Shown: positions 21,978 to 30,771 of the stretch, piece after piece
How the letters are laid out: each line of letters starts with the position of its first letter
How positions within the stretch are numbered: position 1 is the stretch's first letter
From: an uncultured Tateyamaria sp.
GTDB taxonomy: Bacteria > Pseudomonadota > Alphaproteobacteria > Rhodobacterales > Rhodobacteraceae
Direction of reading: 5' to 3'
NCBI RefSeq assembly: GCF_947496075.1
Contig: NZ_CANMBJ010000006.1
Coordinates: 295,001-359,000 of the forward strand
Length of the DNA stretch: 64,000 nucleotides
The notes under the pieces: model-generated
Database searches by the model: none
Told to the model about the DNA's origin: nothing
The model's input: only the letters and a program-made list of their open reading frames with translations
Position numbers and translations under genes: made by a program

Positions 21978-22090
21978 AAAACTGCATGTTTTCCCCGCGA
22001 AACTACGACATTTGAGGCGGCCATTTCCGGCGTCCTTTTGCCTGTTTCCGGAGAACTGCGTCATTTGACGGGCAAACTGCGACGTTTCGG
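21978..22090. repeat. Four imperfect copies of a 13-18 base unit
   Basis: Similar units occur at 21978-21990 (AAACTGCATGTTT), 21999-22015 (GAAACTACGACATTTGA), 22052-22069 (AGAACTGCGTCATTTGAC) and 22073-22090 (CAAACTGCGACGTTTCGG). All fit a loose consensus AAACTGCGNCATTTGA. They lie 120-240 bases upstream of the deacetylase start (minus strand), in the otherwise empty stretch 21855-22134, which also contains two GGCGTCCTT words. They may be operator sites or just decayed repeats. Confidence 0.5.
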
Positions 22091-22134
22091 TGCGCAGACA
22101 GAAAACCACGCTCAGAAACAGTTAACGGGGGTGA

Positions 22135-22623
22135 TTATGCCGCACCTTCGGCCAGCAGTGCGGGTACATCCAACGGGGTGTTGACCATGGCAAGTGCGCC
22201 ATCGGATGTTCGGGGCCATTCCGCCTCTGGCCGGTCGCGGTACAGCTCGATCCCGTTATCATCGGGGTCACGGATGTAGACGGCTTCGGACACGCCGTGA
22301 TCAGCGGCTCCGCCCAGTGCCGTGCCGTGATCGAGCACACGGCCCAAGGCCGCCCCAAGCGACGCGCGGTCGGGGAAGAGAAAGGCCACGTGATAGAGGC
22401 CCGCCGCCTGTTCGGGTGCTGGGCCTGCGCCGCGCGAGTGCCAGGTGTTCAGACCGATATGGTGATGGTAGCCGCCCGCCGACAGGAATGCGGCCTGATC
22501 GCCATAGCGCTGTGTCAGGGTGAAGCCGAGGACATCGCGGTAGAAGGCTATGGACCGTTCGATGTCAGTGACCTTGAGGTGGATATGGCCGACGCTTGTG
22601 TCAGCCGGGACTTTGGCGGTCAT
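22135..22623 (-). CDS. VOC family protein (extradiol dioxygenase/glyoxalase-like)
   Basis: The 162-residue protein shows two half-domains of the vicinal oxygen chelate fold: VGHIHLKVTDIERSIAFYRD at the start, GGYHHHIGLNTWHSRGAG in the middle, and AVYIRDPDDNGIELYRDRP near the end. His and Glu residues at the usual metal positions are present. It resembles CatE/YfiE-type proteins often annotated as catechol 2,3-dioxygenase-like, but the substrate is unknown. GGAGACAC precedes the ATG. It is divergent from the haloalkane dehalogenase gene across 138 bases, so the two could be coregulated. Confidence 0.88.
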   Translation of the reverse strand: MTAKVPADTSVGHIHLKVTDIERSIAFYRDVLGFTLTQRYGDQAAFLSAGGYHHHIGLNTWHSRGAGPAPEQAAGLYHVAFLFPDRASLGAALGRVLDHGTALGGAADHGVSEAVYIRDPDDNGIELYRDRPEAEWPRTSDGALAMVNTPLDVPALLAEGAA

Positions 22624-22761
22624 GATGTGTCTCCTTGTGATCCGAAAGCTAGGGACCGTCAGGTTCAGTGCCTAGGCGCAGTTCCGCACAGCGTTGGTGC
22701 GGGGCGGTGGACAGATACGCTTGGACGCCCATAGGCTGAGCATCTGCCAGCGGAGGATGCC

Positions 22762-23670
22762 ATGGATGTTTTGAGGACCGACGATGCCCGGTTTGACGGG
22801 TTGCCGGATTTCGACTTTGCCCCGCATTATGTCGATATCGACGATACCGATGGCGGGTCATTGCGTGTCCATTACCTGGACGAAGGGCCGCCCGAGGGTG
22901 AGGTTGTGCTGGTCATGCACGGGGAGCCGACCTGGAGTTACCTCTATCGTCACATGATCCCGGTTTTTACCGCTGCAGGTCATCGGGTGTTGGCGCCGGA
23001 TTTGGTGGGCTTTGGCCGGTCGGACAAGCCCGTACAGCAATCCGATTATACCTATCAACGGCATGTGGAGTGGATGAGCGACTGGCTGCGGCAGGTTAAT
23101 GCGACCAGGATCACGCTGGTCTGCCAGGACTGGGGCGGGTTGATTGGTTTGCGCCTGTTGGCTGCCATGCCGGAGCGGTTCGCGCGGCTGGTGGTGGCGA
23201 ATACGGCGCTGCCCACGGGGGATCATCCGATGAGTGATGCGTTCAAGGCGTGGCGTGAATTCTCCCAGACGGTTGATCCGTTCGATGCGGGCCGGATTGT
23301 CTATTGCGGGACCGAAACGAAGCTGACGCCGGAAGAGGTCGCGGCCTACAATGCGCCCTTTCCCGATGAGAGCTACAAGGCAGGCGCACGTGTTTTTCCG
23401 ATGCTGGTCCCGGACGGGCCGGATGACCCAGCGGCGGGGCCGAACCGGGCGGCGTGGGCTGTGCTTGAGACTTTGGAATTGCCCGTCCTGACCGCCTTTG
23501 GCGCGCAAGACAAGGTGATGGCCGGGGTTGAGAAGGTGTTTCAGCACAAGATGCCGGGGTCTAAGGGGCAGGCGCATGTCATCTTTGATGGCGCCGGGCA
23601 CTTCCTGCAGGAGGATGTGGGGCCGGAGCTGGCGCGGGCGGTGGTGACGTTTATGTCGGGGAATGTTTGA
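22762..23670 (+). CDS. Haloalkane dehalogenase
   Basis: This 302-residue alpha/beta hydrolase hydrolyses carbon-halogen bonds, releasing halide and an alcohol. It has MHGEPTWSYLYRHM (the HGxP oxyanion segment), then LVCQDWGGLIGLR with the nucleophilic Asp and the halide-binding Trp directly after it, as in subfamily HLD-I (DhlA/DhmA type). FGAQDKV and FDGAGHFLQED supply the catalytic acid and base. GGAGG precedes the start. Such genes are frequent in marine bacteria, but the natural substrate here is unknown. It could instead act on epoxides, though the Trp after the nucleophile favours dehalogenation. Confidence 0.9.
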   Translation: MDVLRTDDARFDGLPDFDFAPHYVDIDDTDGGSLRVHYLDEGPPEGEVVLVMHGEPTWSYLYRHMIPVFTAAGHRVLAPDLVGFGRSDKPVQQSDYTYQRHVEWMSDWLRQVNATRITLVCQDWGGLIGLRLLAAMPERFARLVVANTALPTGDHPMSDAFKAWREFSQTVDPFDAGRIVYCGTETKLTPEEVAAYNAPFPDESYKAGARVFPMLVPDGPDDPAAGPNRAAWAVLETLELPVLTAFGAQDKVMAGVEKVFQHKMPGSKGQAHVIFDGAGHFLQEDVGPELARAVVTFMSGNV

Positions 23671-24272
23671 GGGATAGCAATGGGTTTGAGATCGCAGCTG
23701 TCAATTGAATACATCGCCAGATGTCAGCTTTGAGCCCAAAATGCCGAGTTGCTACGTTACGGCGAATGTCGGCTTTGCAGCACTTTGCGGACCGTTTAGC
23801 GAAGCTCGTTTCGAACGCCGAAATTGCGAGATTGATCAGCCTGGCTTGCCGATAAGTCGTCTTGCTACTGCGATAAAAGGATCAGAAACCCAACATCGGC
23901 GTATCAGACCAGGGCCGGAATATCGGGTTCGCCATTCAGGAAGCTGCCACGCCAAGCCTACTCAGTCGAACAGTGTCGATGTGGGCGGAGCAGCGAGGTA
24001 CCTCAAAACCTTTGCCAAGAATTTGCATCAACTGAGGACATCATTAGCATGTGTTTGATTATACAGTGTGCTGTCAGATCTACTGAAATTTTGTCCGGGA
24101 GAGTAGCGGTTTTGGCGACCGAATGAGGTTCGGTTTGAGCGTATCCAACGACATCGTGGAAATTTGGGTGTGCCGATCGGTCGCATCATGGTATCATGTA
24201 AGTAACCGGTGTTCGACCGGCGTACGATTTGATCGGTCGGCGCCTACCTACTCTCGAGAGGGGGGTCTGCAA
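23671..24272. other. About 600 bases without a convincing gene
   Basis: A 117-codon frame (23705-24058) has no recognisable domain, no ribosome site and an odd composition. I regard it as non-coding. The sequence contains near-repeats such as ATGTCAGCTTT (about 23720) and ATGTCGGCTTT (about 23768) and resembles decayed filler seen between Roseobacter genes. It separates the dehalogenase from the oxidase island and probably carries the promoter of the DUF2189 gene near its right end. Confidence 0.45.
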
Positions 24273-25139
24273 ATGGTGAAGCCAATCAAAACAATCGGAA
24301 ATCCCCTTTCTTGGGTGCTGCACGTTCTCGGCGATGCTTCACACTATACTCAGGATGCGGCTCATGAAATTGGTGGTGATCCGCAAGCACACCCAACAGT
24401 GAATCAGATCAGCATCGAAGATCTACGGATTGCGCTCAGGAAAGGAGCGGAAGACTTTGGGGCGCTTCGCACGGATGTGCTTTTCATCGTTATTCTCTAT
24501 CCCATTGTCGGGCTCTGCCTTGCAGCCTTCGCCTTCCAGCGCGAACTACTGCCTTTGCTGTTCCCGCTGATGTCAGGTTTTGCGTTGCTGGGACCGATTG
24601 CCGCCGTCGGTCTATACGAGATGAGCCGTTGCCGAGAAAAAGGAGAGCCGGCAGGCTTTCGCGCCGCTCTTGGTGTAATGGGATCACCGGCCATAGCAGC
24701 CGTGCTCACGATAGGTCTTGGTCTGGTGTTAATGTTCATAGCCTGGATGTTGACAGCTTATCTGATCTTTACCTTGACCTTGGGGCCAGAGACACCTGCT
24801 TCCGCAAGGACGTTCTTTGTGGATGTCTTCACGACCGGTCCTGGGTGGACGATGCTGATCGTCGGTTGCGCAGTGGGGTTTGTCTTTGCGGCAGCTACGC
24901 TTGCAATGACCGTTGTCTCGATACCGCTGGCATTGCACCGCCATGTTGGTGTCCCCGTCGCAATCGCGACGTCGTTGGAACTGACGCGAAAGAACCCGGT
25001 GACCGTGGCGGTATGGGGGCTTATTGTCGCGACATTCCTTGCCATAGGGACGATACCATTGTTCCTTGGGCTTATCTTCGCTTTCCCGATCCTCGGACAT
25101 GCGACATGGCACCTATATCGACGGGCGGTAGCCCAATAG
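24273..25139 (+). CDS. DUF2189 family membrane protein
   Basis: This 288-residue protein has about 90 soluble residues (VNQISIEDLRIALRKGAED) and then about six membrane helices. DUF2189 members have this layout: an N-terminal amphipathic part followed by hydrophobic pairs, with LLPLLFPLMSGFALLGPIAAVG typical (about residues 125-146). The function is unknown. In Proteobacteria the family often lies near terminal oxidase or nitric oxide reductase genes, as here, upstream of the oxidase operon. The ATG at 24273 follows GAGAGGGGGG; the frame extends to 24123 but the added residues are not family-like. Confidence 0.82.
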   Translation: MVKPIKTIGNPLSWVLHVLGDASHYTQDAAHEIGGDPQAHPTVNQISIEDLRIALRKGAEDFGALRTDVLFIVILYPIVGLCLAAFAFQRELLPLLFPLMSGFALLGPIAAVGLYEMSRCREKGEPAGFRAALGVMGSPAIAAVLTIGLGLVLMFIAWMLTAYLIFTLTLGPETPASARTFFVDVFTTGPGWTMLIVGCAVGFVFAAATLAMTVVSIPLALHRHVGVPVAIATSLELTRKNPVTVAVWGLIVATFLAIGTIPLFLGLIFAFPILGHATWHLYRRAVAQ

Positions 25140-25372
25140 GCTGAACGCTCAGGAAAACCGCCCAATGGTGAGCTTTGGAAGTTCATCTAGGAAGGTTGGC
25201 ACGCATCGTCAATATGGCCGCGAACGCCTCAACACGACGCACCTTTTCTCATTTATTTCAGCGCCTTACATCTGAGGTACCCCAAATTCACGATTTGTGA
25301 TACAATTTGGCGCAACAGTCGCGACAGATGGCTTCTGTGCCTGTGCGCGGTTGAGCCGAGGAAAGGCGCGTC

Positions 25373-26203
25373 ATGGTCGTCGTAATCGCTCTGGTTGTCG
25401 TAGTTGTAGGATCAATCCTGTTCCACCTGCTTAGCCCATGGTGGTGGACCCCTATTGCGTCAAACTGGGGATATATCGACGCGACCCTCGTTATCACCTT
25501 CTGGATCACCGGGTTTGTATTCACGGCCGTCATCCTATTCATGGCGTATTGTGTTTGGCGGTTTCGTCACGAACCGGGGCGGGTCGCCGCGTTCGAGCCG
25601 GAAAACAGGCGACTGGAAATTTGGCTGACCGTGGTCACAGGGTTGGGAGTGGCCGCGATGCTGGCCCCGGGCCTTGTCGTCTGGAAGCAGTTTGTGACCG
25701 TTCCGGATGATGCCACTGAAGTTGAAGTTTTTGCGCAGCAATGGTCGTGGAGTTTTCGCTTGCCTGGTGAGGATGGCCGTCTGGGGACGTCGGATGCAGC
25801 TTTGGTCGGTCCGGATAATCCTCTTGGGATCAGTCCATTCGACCGCTTTGGGCAGGACGATATCATCATTGAATCAGACGATTTGTACCTTCCGATTGGG
25901 AAACCGGTGAAGATGGTTCTTCGGTCGGTCGATGTTCTTCACAATTTCTACGTGCCCGAGTTTCGCGCCAAGATGGATATGGTGCCCGGGATGGTCACCT
26001 ACTTCTGGTTCACGCCGACGCGGATCGGTGAGTTCGAGGTTTTATGTGCAGAACTGTGCGGTGTCGGTCACGGCCACATGCGCGGCTTCGTGCAAATCCA
26101 AGAGGAGACAGATTATCAAGCCTGGCTGCAGGAGCAGCGAACCTTTGCAGAGCTTTGGGAGGAAAGAAGGGTTAGGACCGCGAGCAGCGACCCTGAACAA
26201 TAG
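25373..26203 (+). CDS. Cytochrome c oxidase subunit II (CoxM-like)
   Basis: Subunit II takes electrons from cytochrome c through the binuclear CuA centre. The 276-residue protein has two N-terminal membrane helices (about 1-20 and 38-65, plus a segment at 80-98) and a periplasmic cupredoxin domain. The CuA ligands are complete: His190, Cys225, Glu227, Cys229, His233 and Met236 (CAELCGVGHGHM). FAQQWSWSFRLPG is the aromatic electron-entry strand. No cytochrome c domain is fused, so it is not caa3-type. It is the first gene of the oxidase operon, with subunit I 61 bases downstream. A GAGGAAAGG site precedes the ATG. Confidence 0.93.
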   Translation: MVVVIALVVVVVGSILFHLLSPWWWTPIASNWGYIDATLVITFWITGFVFTAVILFMAYCVWRFRHEPGRVAAFEPENRRLEIWLTVVTGLGVAAMLAPGLVVWKQFVTVPDDATEVEVFAQQWSWSFRLPGEDGRLGTSDAALVGPDNPLGISPFDRFGQDDIIIESDDLYLPIGKPVKMVLRSVDVLHNFYVPEFRAKMDMVPGMVTYFWFTPTRIGEFEVLCAELCGVGHGHMRGFVQIQEETDYQAWLQEQRTFAELWEERRVRTASSDPEQ

Positions 26204-26264
26204 AAACTTTCAAAGTTGCTCCGCCGCCCGACAAGCCAAGCCGTTTCGGCTAGGAGGAGCATAA

Positions 26265-28031
26265 ATGGCCAATATCCCCTATCGGCCCGATGAACAGGTC
26301 CCGCCGGCAGAAGTGCCGGACGTCCATCCACCGCATCCGCACACGTGGATCGGGCGGTGGGTGTTCTCGCAAGATGCGAAATACATCGCAATCCAGTACT
26401 CAGCCACTGCGATCGCGATAGGGTTGGTGGCCTTGGTCCTGTCCTGGCTGGTGCGCCTGCAACTGGGGTTTCCGGACGTTTTTTCATTCTCGGCCGAGGC
26501 CTATTATCAGTTCATCACCATGCATGGGATGATCATGGTGATCTACTTGCTGACCGCGATCTTTCTTGGCGGCTTTGGCAACTACCTGATCCCGCTAATG
26601 GTCGGGGCCCGTGACATGGTGTTCCCTTTCGTGAACATGCTGAGCTACTGGGTTTACCTTTTGGCCGTTCTGGTGCTGGTCGCGAGTTTCTTTGTGCCCG
26701 GCGGGCCCACGGGGGCGGGCTGGACGCTTTACCCACCACAGGCGATCCTGAGCGGGACACCGGGTGGACAGGATGCAGGCATCATTCTGATGCTGCTTTC
26801 ACTGATCCTCTTTATTATCGGCTTCACGATGGGCGGTCTGAACTACGTCGTGACAGTTCTTCAGGCACGGACCCGTGGCATGACCTTGATGCGGATGCCG
26901 CTGACAGTTTGGGGCATCTTCACCGCGACGGTCATGGCATTGCTCGCATTCCCGGCTTTGTTTGTTGCTTGTGTGATGATGTTGTTCGACCGCCTGCTTG
27001 GCACAAGTTTCTTTATGCCAACGCTTGTCGAAATGGGTGAGCAGCTGTCTTACGGAGGCGGTAGCCCGATCGTGTTCCAGCATCTGTTCTGGTTCTTCGG
27101 CCACCCCGAAGTCTACATCGTGGCACTCCCGGCCTTTGGTATCGTGTCGGACTTGATCAGTGTACATGCTCGTAAGAATGTGTTCGGATACCGGATGATG
27201 GTCTGGGCCATCGTTATCATCGGTGCACTGTCCTTCATCGTCTGGGCGCATCACATGTATGTCTCGGGGATGCATCCGTATTTCGGTTTCTTCTTCGCAA
27301 CGACGACGCTGATCATCGCGGTGCCAACTGCGATCAAGGTCTACAATTGGCTGTTAACGCTTTGGCGCGGTGACATTCATCTGACATTGCCCATGCTCTT
27401 TGCCCTCAGTTTCGTGGTCACTTTTGTCAACGGCGGTCTTACTGGTCTCTTCCTCGGAAATGTGGTGGTTGATGTGCCGCTGTCTGACACCATGTTTGTC
27501 GTCGCGCACTTTCATATGGTGATGGGGGTTGCGCCGCTGATGGTCATTTTTGGCGCAATTTATCACTGGCACCCCCTGATGACCGGTCGCATGTTGAACG
27601 AGGCCATGGGGCAAATACATTTCTGGGTCACATTTATCGGAACCTACGCGATCTTTTTCCCGATGCATTACGTTGGTCTGGTCGGTGTGCCACGGCGCTA
27701 CCCCGAGATTGGTGATCCAGCATTCATCACGACGCCAGTGGACGGGCTGAACGCATTCATCAGCATTGCCGCCTTCATCGTCGGCGCAGCGCAAATCCTG
27801 TTTCTGTTCAATATTGCATGGAGCGCACGTAACGGTCGGGACGCTGGTGGCAATCCCTGGCGTGCAGCATCACTTGAATGGCAGACACCGCAAACACCTC
27901 CGCGCCACGGCAACTGGGCTGATGACCTTCCCGTCGTGTATCGCTGGGCCTACGACTACAGCGTGCCCGGCGCACCAGAAGATTTCATTGCGCAGGACGA
28001 TCCGTGGGTGCAGCAAACGGCACCAACATGA
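26265..28031 (+). CDS. Cytochrome c oxidase subunit I (CoxN-like)
   Basis: This 588-residue catalytic subunit holds the haem-copper oxygen-reducing centre. All ligands are seen: His87 and His417 for the low-spin haem, His415 for the high-spin haem, and His280, His329 and His330 for CuB, with crosslink Tyr284. Proton-path residues are also present: Asp117 (D-path entrance), Glu282 and Lys358 (K-path), so it is an A1-type pump. One of the paired Asn after the D-path Asp is replaced (VNMLSYW). TAGGAGGAGC precedes the ATG. The next gene overlaps by ATGA. Confidence 0.96.
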   Translation: MANIPYRPDEQVPPAEVPDVHPPHPHTWIGRWVFSQDAKYIAIQYSATAIAIGLVALVLSWLVRLQLGFPDVFSFSAEAYYQFITMHGMIMVIYLLTAIFLGGFGNYLIPLMVGARDMVFPFVNMLSYWVYLLAVLVLVASFFVPGGPTGAGWTLYPPQAILSGTPGGQDAGIILMLLSLILFIIGFTMGGLNYVVTVLQARTRGMTLMRMPLTVWGIFTATVMALLAFPALFVACVMMLFDRLLGTSFFMPTLVEMGEQLSYGGGSPIVFQHLFWFFGHPEVYIVALPAFGIVSDLISVHARKNVFGYRMMVWAIVIIGALSFIVWAHHMYVSGMHPYFGFFFATTTLIIAVPTAIKVYNWLLTLWRGDIHLTLPMLFALSFVVTFVNGGLTGLFLGNVVVDVPLSDTMFVVAHFHMVMGVAPLMVIFGAIYHWHPLMTGRMLNEAMGQIHFWVTFIGTYAIFFPMHYVGLVGVPRRYPEIGDPAFITTPVDGLNAFISIAAFIVGAAQILFLFNIAWSARNGRDAGGNPWRAASLEWQTPQTPPRHGNWADDLPVVYRWAYDYSVPGAPEDFIAQDDPWVQQTAPT

Positions 28032-28711
28032 CCGTCATACTCGCCTTTTTGGTAACGATCATTGCGCTGGCATTCTGGTGGCTGCTCCAACAAGGTGTGA
28101 TGTCCAAGCCCTGGCTTGAAACAGGCCCCATGGAGGAAGCGGCAGGCAGGTCCGGCTTTCCAGTCGAGCGTCTCGGGCTTGGCGTGTTCCTTGTTGTGAT
28201 CGGATCGCTTTTCGCCCTTTTCGGCAGCGCGTTTATCATGCGGATGGATCTGGAAATCTGGCCCTCGTTGACCCTGCCACCGGTTGTCTGGATCAATACC
28301 GCCCTGTTGGTGGTGGCAAGCATTTTCCTGCGGCTGGCGACGCGTCGCAGCGATACGCGTCGGCTAACGCGGGACACGACCATTGCCGGATTGGCGACCG
28401 GCGGTTTTTTGGTTGGACAACTCCTCGCGTGGCGAGAGTTGCAGGTGGTGGGAGATGGCCTCACGTCCGGCCCCGCAGCAAGCTTCTTCTACATGCTGAG
28501 CGGTCTGCATGGACTGCATATCCTCGGCGGCATCCTCGCACTTGGTGTGTTGATAGCGCGCAGTGGAGGCGACCCAGACCGGACCAAACTTAACGTGGGT
28601 CTTTGTGCCACATATTGGGACTTCCTTCTGGTCGTGTGGATTGGGCTGCTGCTTCTATTCATGGGACTGGCCAACCAGTTGCTCGACATCTGTCGCACCA
28701 TTCTAACGTGA
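28028..28711 (+). CDS. Cytochrome c oxidase subunit III-like protein (CoxO-like)
   Basis: The 227-residue protein has about seven hydrophobic segments and motifs of the subunit III family in its C-terminal half: SFFYMLSGLHGLHILGG and LCATYWDFLLVVWIGLL. Its N-terminal half is divergent. The start is the ATG at 28028, which overlaps the subunit I stop by four bases. Two subunit III-like proteins in tandem are the mark of CoxMNOP-type operons described in Bradyrhizobium. It probably stabilises subunit I and shapes proton or oxygen access. Confidence 0.85.
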   Translation: MTVILAFLVTIIALAFWWLLQQGVMSKPWLETGPMEEAAGRSGFPVERLGLGVFLVVIGSLFALFGSAFIMRMDLEIWPSLTLPPVVWINTALLVVASIFLRLATRRSDTRRLTRDTTIAGLATGGFLVGQLLAWRELQVVGDGLTSGPAASFFYMLSGLHGLHILGGILALGVLIARSGGDPDRTKLNVGLCATYWDFLLVVWIGLLLLFMGLANQLLDICRTILT

Positions 28712-28720
28712 GGGAACACT

Positions 28721-29428
28721 ATGGCTGAGAGCACTCTGCAAACGGACCGCCCAGAAGGCCTCGACGGGTTTGTACGGGACTGGAGCTCTGACCAGCGCAC
28801 GTTCAAGCGGGTGTCTTGGGGCAAGGCGATGATGTGGATTTTTCTGCTAAGCGATACGTTTGTCTTCAGCATCTTTCTGATCGGGTACATGTCGGCCCGC
28901 ATGTCCACCAAATCTGACTGGCCCAATACCAGCGAAGTGTTTTCATTGCATGTGGGCGGCGCGGACCTGCCACTTCTTCTGATTGCGATCATGACTTTCG
29001 TGCTGATTTCATCAAGCGGGACAATGGCGATGGCCGTGAGGTGCGGTTATGCCCGCGCACGCAAGGCGACAGCCGGGCTCATGTATCTTACTGCACTTCT
29101 GGGCGCGACCTTTGTCGGCATGCAGGTTTTCGAATGGACGAAGCTGATCCAGGAAGGTGTCCGCCCCTGGGGCAACCCCTTCGGTGCAGAACAGTTCGGC
29201 GCCAGTTTTTTCATGATAACCGGTTTTCACGGTACACACGTTTCGATTGGCGTGCTGTTCCTGATCATCATCGCGACCAAGATCTGGCGAGGTGAGTTCG
29301 ACCGGCCCGGCCGAACGTGGCTAAAATCGGACGCCGGCGACTATGAGGCGGTCGAGATCATGGGGCTCTATTGGCACTTCGTTGATTTGGTTTGGGTCTT
29401 CATCTTTGCGTTTTTCTATCTTTGGTAA
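28721..29428 (+). CDS. Cytochrome c oxidase subunit III (CoxP-like)
   Basis: This 235-residue protein is a second and more canonical subunit III. It has MWIFLLSDTFVFSIFLIGY near residue 38, MQVFEWTKLIQEGVRPWGN and ASFFMITGFHGTHVSIGV in the middle, and VEIMGLYWHFVDLVWVFIF at the end with the conserved His-Val-Asp-Leu-Val-Trp-type stretch. About six or seven membrane helices are expected. It follows the other subunit III-like gene by nine bases, with GAGGGAAC before the ATG. Confidence 0.92.
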   Translation: MAESTLQTDRPEGLDGFVRDWSSDQRTFKRVSWGKAMMWIFLLSDTFVFSIFLIGYMSARMSTKSDWPNTSEVFSLHVGGADLPLLLIAIMTFVLISSSGTMAMAVRCGYARARKATAGLMYLTALLGATFVGMQVFEWTKLIQEGVRPWGNPFGAEQFGASFFMITGFHGTHVSIGVLFLIIIATKIWRGEFDRPGRTWLKSDAGDYEAVEIMGLYWHFVDLVWVFIFAFFYLW

Positions 29429-29437
29429 GGAACGGTC

Positions 29438-29788
29438 ATGACAGACACGACAACGCTTAAGCCACCAACAGCTCACGTCGAGGGGCAGCAACATCCTCTC
29501 AAACTCTACTTCCTTGTTTGGGGGCTGCTCTTCGTTCTCAGCGCTTTCTCTTACTTTGTCGACTATGTTGGCTTGCAGGGGCTGCTGCGCTGGTCCTTGA
29601 TTATTGTCTTCATGCTCTTGAAGGCGGGTCTGATCGTCGCCGTTTTCATGCACATAGCGTGGGAACGTCTGGCCCTTGCCTATGCTATCCTGCTGCCGCC
29701 GTTGGCCGTGTTGGCCTTCCTTGCGGTCATGACTTTCGAGTCGGACTACACCCTTTCAACCCGGATATCCGTTTTCTCCGGGCCCTGA
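29438..29788 (+). CDS. Cytochrome c oxidase subunit IV family protein
   Basis: The 116-residue protein has three membrane helices (about 23-42, 51-72 and 80-98). It includes LKAGLIVAVFMHIAWERL, the conserved segment of prokaryotic subunit IV/CyoD-like proteins. It assists assembly or stability of the haem-copper oxidase. It is the last gene of the operon, nine bases after subunit III, and AAGGAACGGTC precedes the ATG. It is convergent with the haem O synthase gene 44 bases away; no clear terminator was found between them. Confidence 0.88.
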   Translation: MTDTTTLKPPTAHVEGQQHPLKLYFLVWGLLFVLSAFSYFVDYVGLQGLLRWSLIIVFMLLKAGLIVAVFMHIAWERLALAYAILLPPLAVLAFLAVMTFESDYTLSTRISVFSGP

Positions 29789-29832
29789 GGCGGGCCGATC
29801 GGATCAACAGTTCAGAGGCGTCAGTCTCCTCT

Positions 29833-30771
29833 TCAAATGCCTCCGGACCGCAACAGCCACCGGACGGCTGCGTCGACAAGGAGTGCGGTGAAGACGGCGT
29901 AAAGGTAAATGATCGAGAAGACAAAAAGTGACTTTGCCGGCGCGCGCGATACATCAATCGGTGTTCGAAGGAGCAGCCACGCGCGGCGCAGAAATTCAAT
30001 GCCCAACGCTGTTGCAAGTATGCCGTACAATGGTCCCGCCATGCCCACGAACGACGGTGCAGCACCAATGGGGGAAAGCACAATAGTGTAGGCAAAAATC
30101 TGTCTTTTGGTCGCAGCCTCACCCGCCACGACAGGTAGCATCGGTATCCGGGCGGCCGCATAATCGGTCGACTTGAGCAGGGCGAGAGCCCAAAAGTGTG
30201 GCGGCGTCCAAAGGAAAATGATCAGAAACAGCAGCCATGGTTCCCAGTCCAGCGAACCCGAAATTGCGGTCCATCCGATCACCGGCGGCAAAGCGCCCGC
30301 AGCACCACCAATCACGATGTTTTGCGGAGTAACGAACTTGAGCCACATCGTATAAAAGACGCTGTAAAAGATGATTGTTGCCGCCAGCAGACCTGCGGAA
30401 AGCGGGTTGGCGTAGAAGCCGAGCACGATGACGGAGATCGTGGCGAGTCCCATACCGAAAACGAGCGCTTCGGTGGACGAAACCACCCCAGCTGGCAAAG
30501 GCCGGTTCGAAGTCCGTGCCATCTTTGCGTCAATGGGTGCGTCATACCACATGTTCAGCGCCCCGGCGGCGCCGGCACCTATTGCGATCGCCGAAATCGA
30601 AATGACAGCTCTGCCAAAAGATAAATCCCCCGAGGCCAAAGCCATGCCGACAAGTGCCGTGAAGATCGCAAGCGACATGACTCTTGGCTTTGTAAGCGCG
30701 ATGAAGTGGGCCGCCCGACTGAACCTGAACTTAAGCACAGTACGTGCAAAAAAGCCGTCCGCGATCGGCAT
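29833..30771 (-). CDS. ctaB: Protohaem IX farnesyltransferase (haem O synthase)
   Basis: This UbiA-family membrane enzyme attaches a farnesyl group to haem B, the first step to the haem O/A used by aa3-type oxidases. The 312-residue protein has about eight or nine membrane helices. The first prenyl-diphosphate-binding motif is NMWYDAPIDAKMARTSNRPL, and TPPHFWALALLKSTDYAAA (about residue 200) is characteristic of CtaB/CyoE. GGAGG lies nine bases before the start. Placement beside a complete oxidase operon suggests a dedicated copy. A second, main ctaB elsewhere in the genome is likely but cannot be checked here. Confidence 0.94.
   Translation of the reverse strand: MPIADGFFARTVLKFRFSRAAHFIALTKPRVMSLAIFTALVGMALASGDLSFGRAVISISAIAIGAGAAGALNMWYDAPIDAKMARTSNRPLPAGVVSSTEALVFGMGLATISVIVLGFYANPLSAGLLAATIIFYSVFYTMWLKFVTPQNIVIGGAAGALPPVIGWTAISGSLDWEPWLLFLIIFLWTPPHFWALALLKSTDYAAARIPMLPVVAGEAATKRQIFAYTIVLSPIGAAPSFVGMAGPLYGILATALGIEFLRRAWLLLRTPIDVSRAPAKSLFVFSIIYLYAVFTALLVDAAVRWLLRSGGI

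Noticed and set aside
23705-24058. 117-codon frame between the dehalogenase and DUF2189 genes
   Set aside because: No ribosome site, no domain, unusual composition; more likely decayed intergenic sequence.
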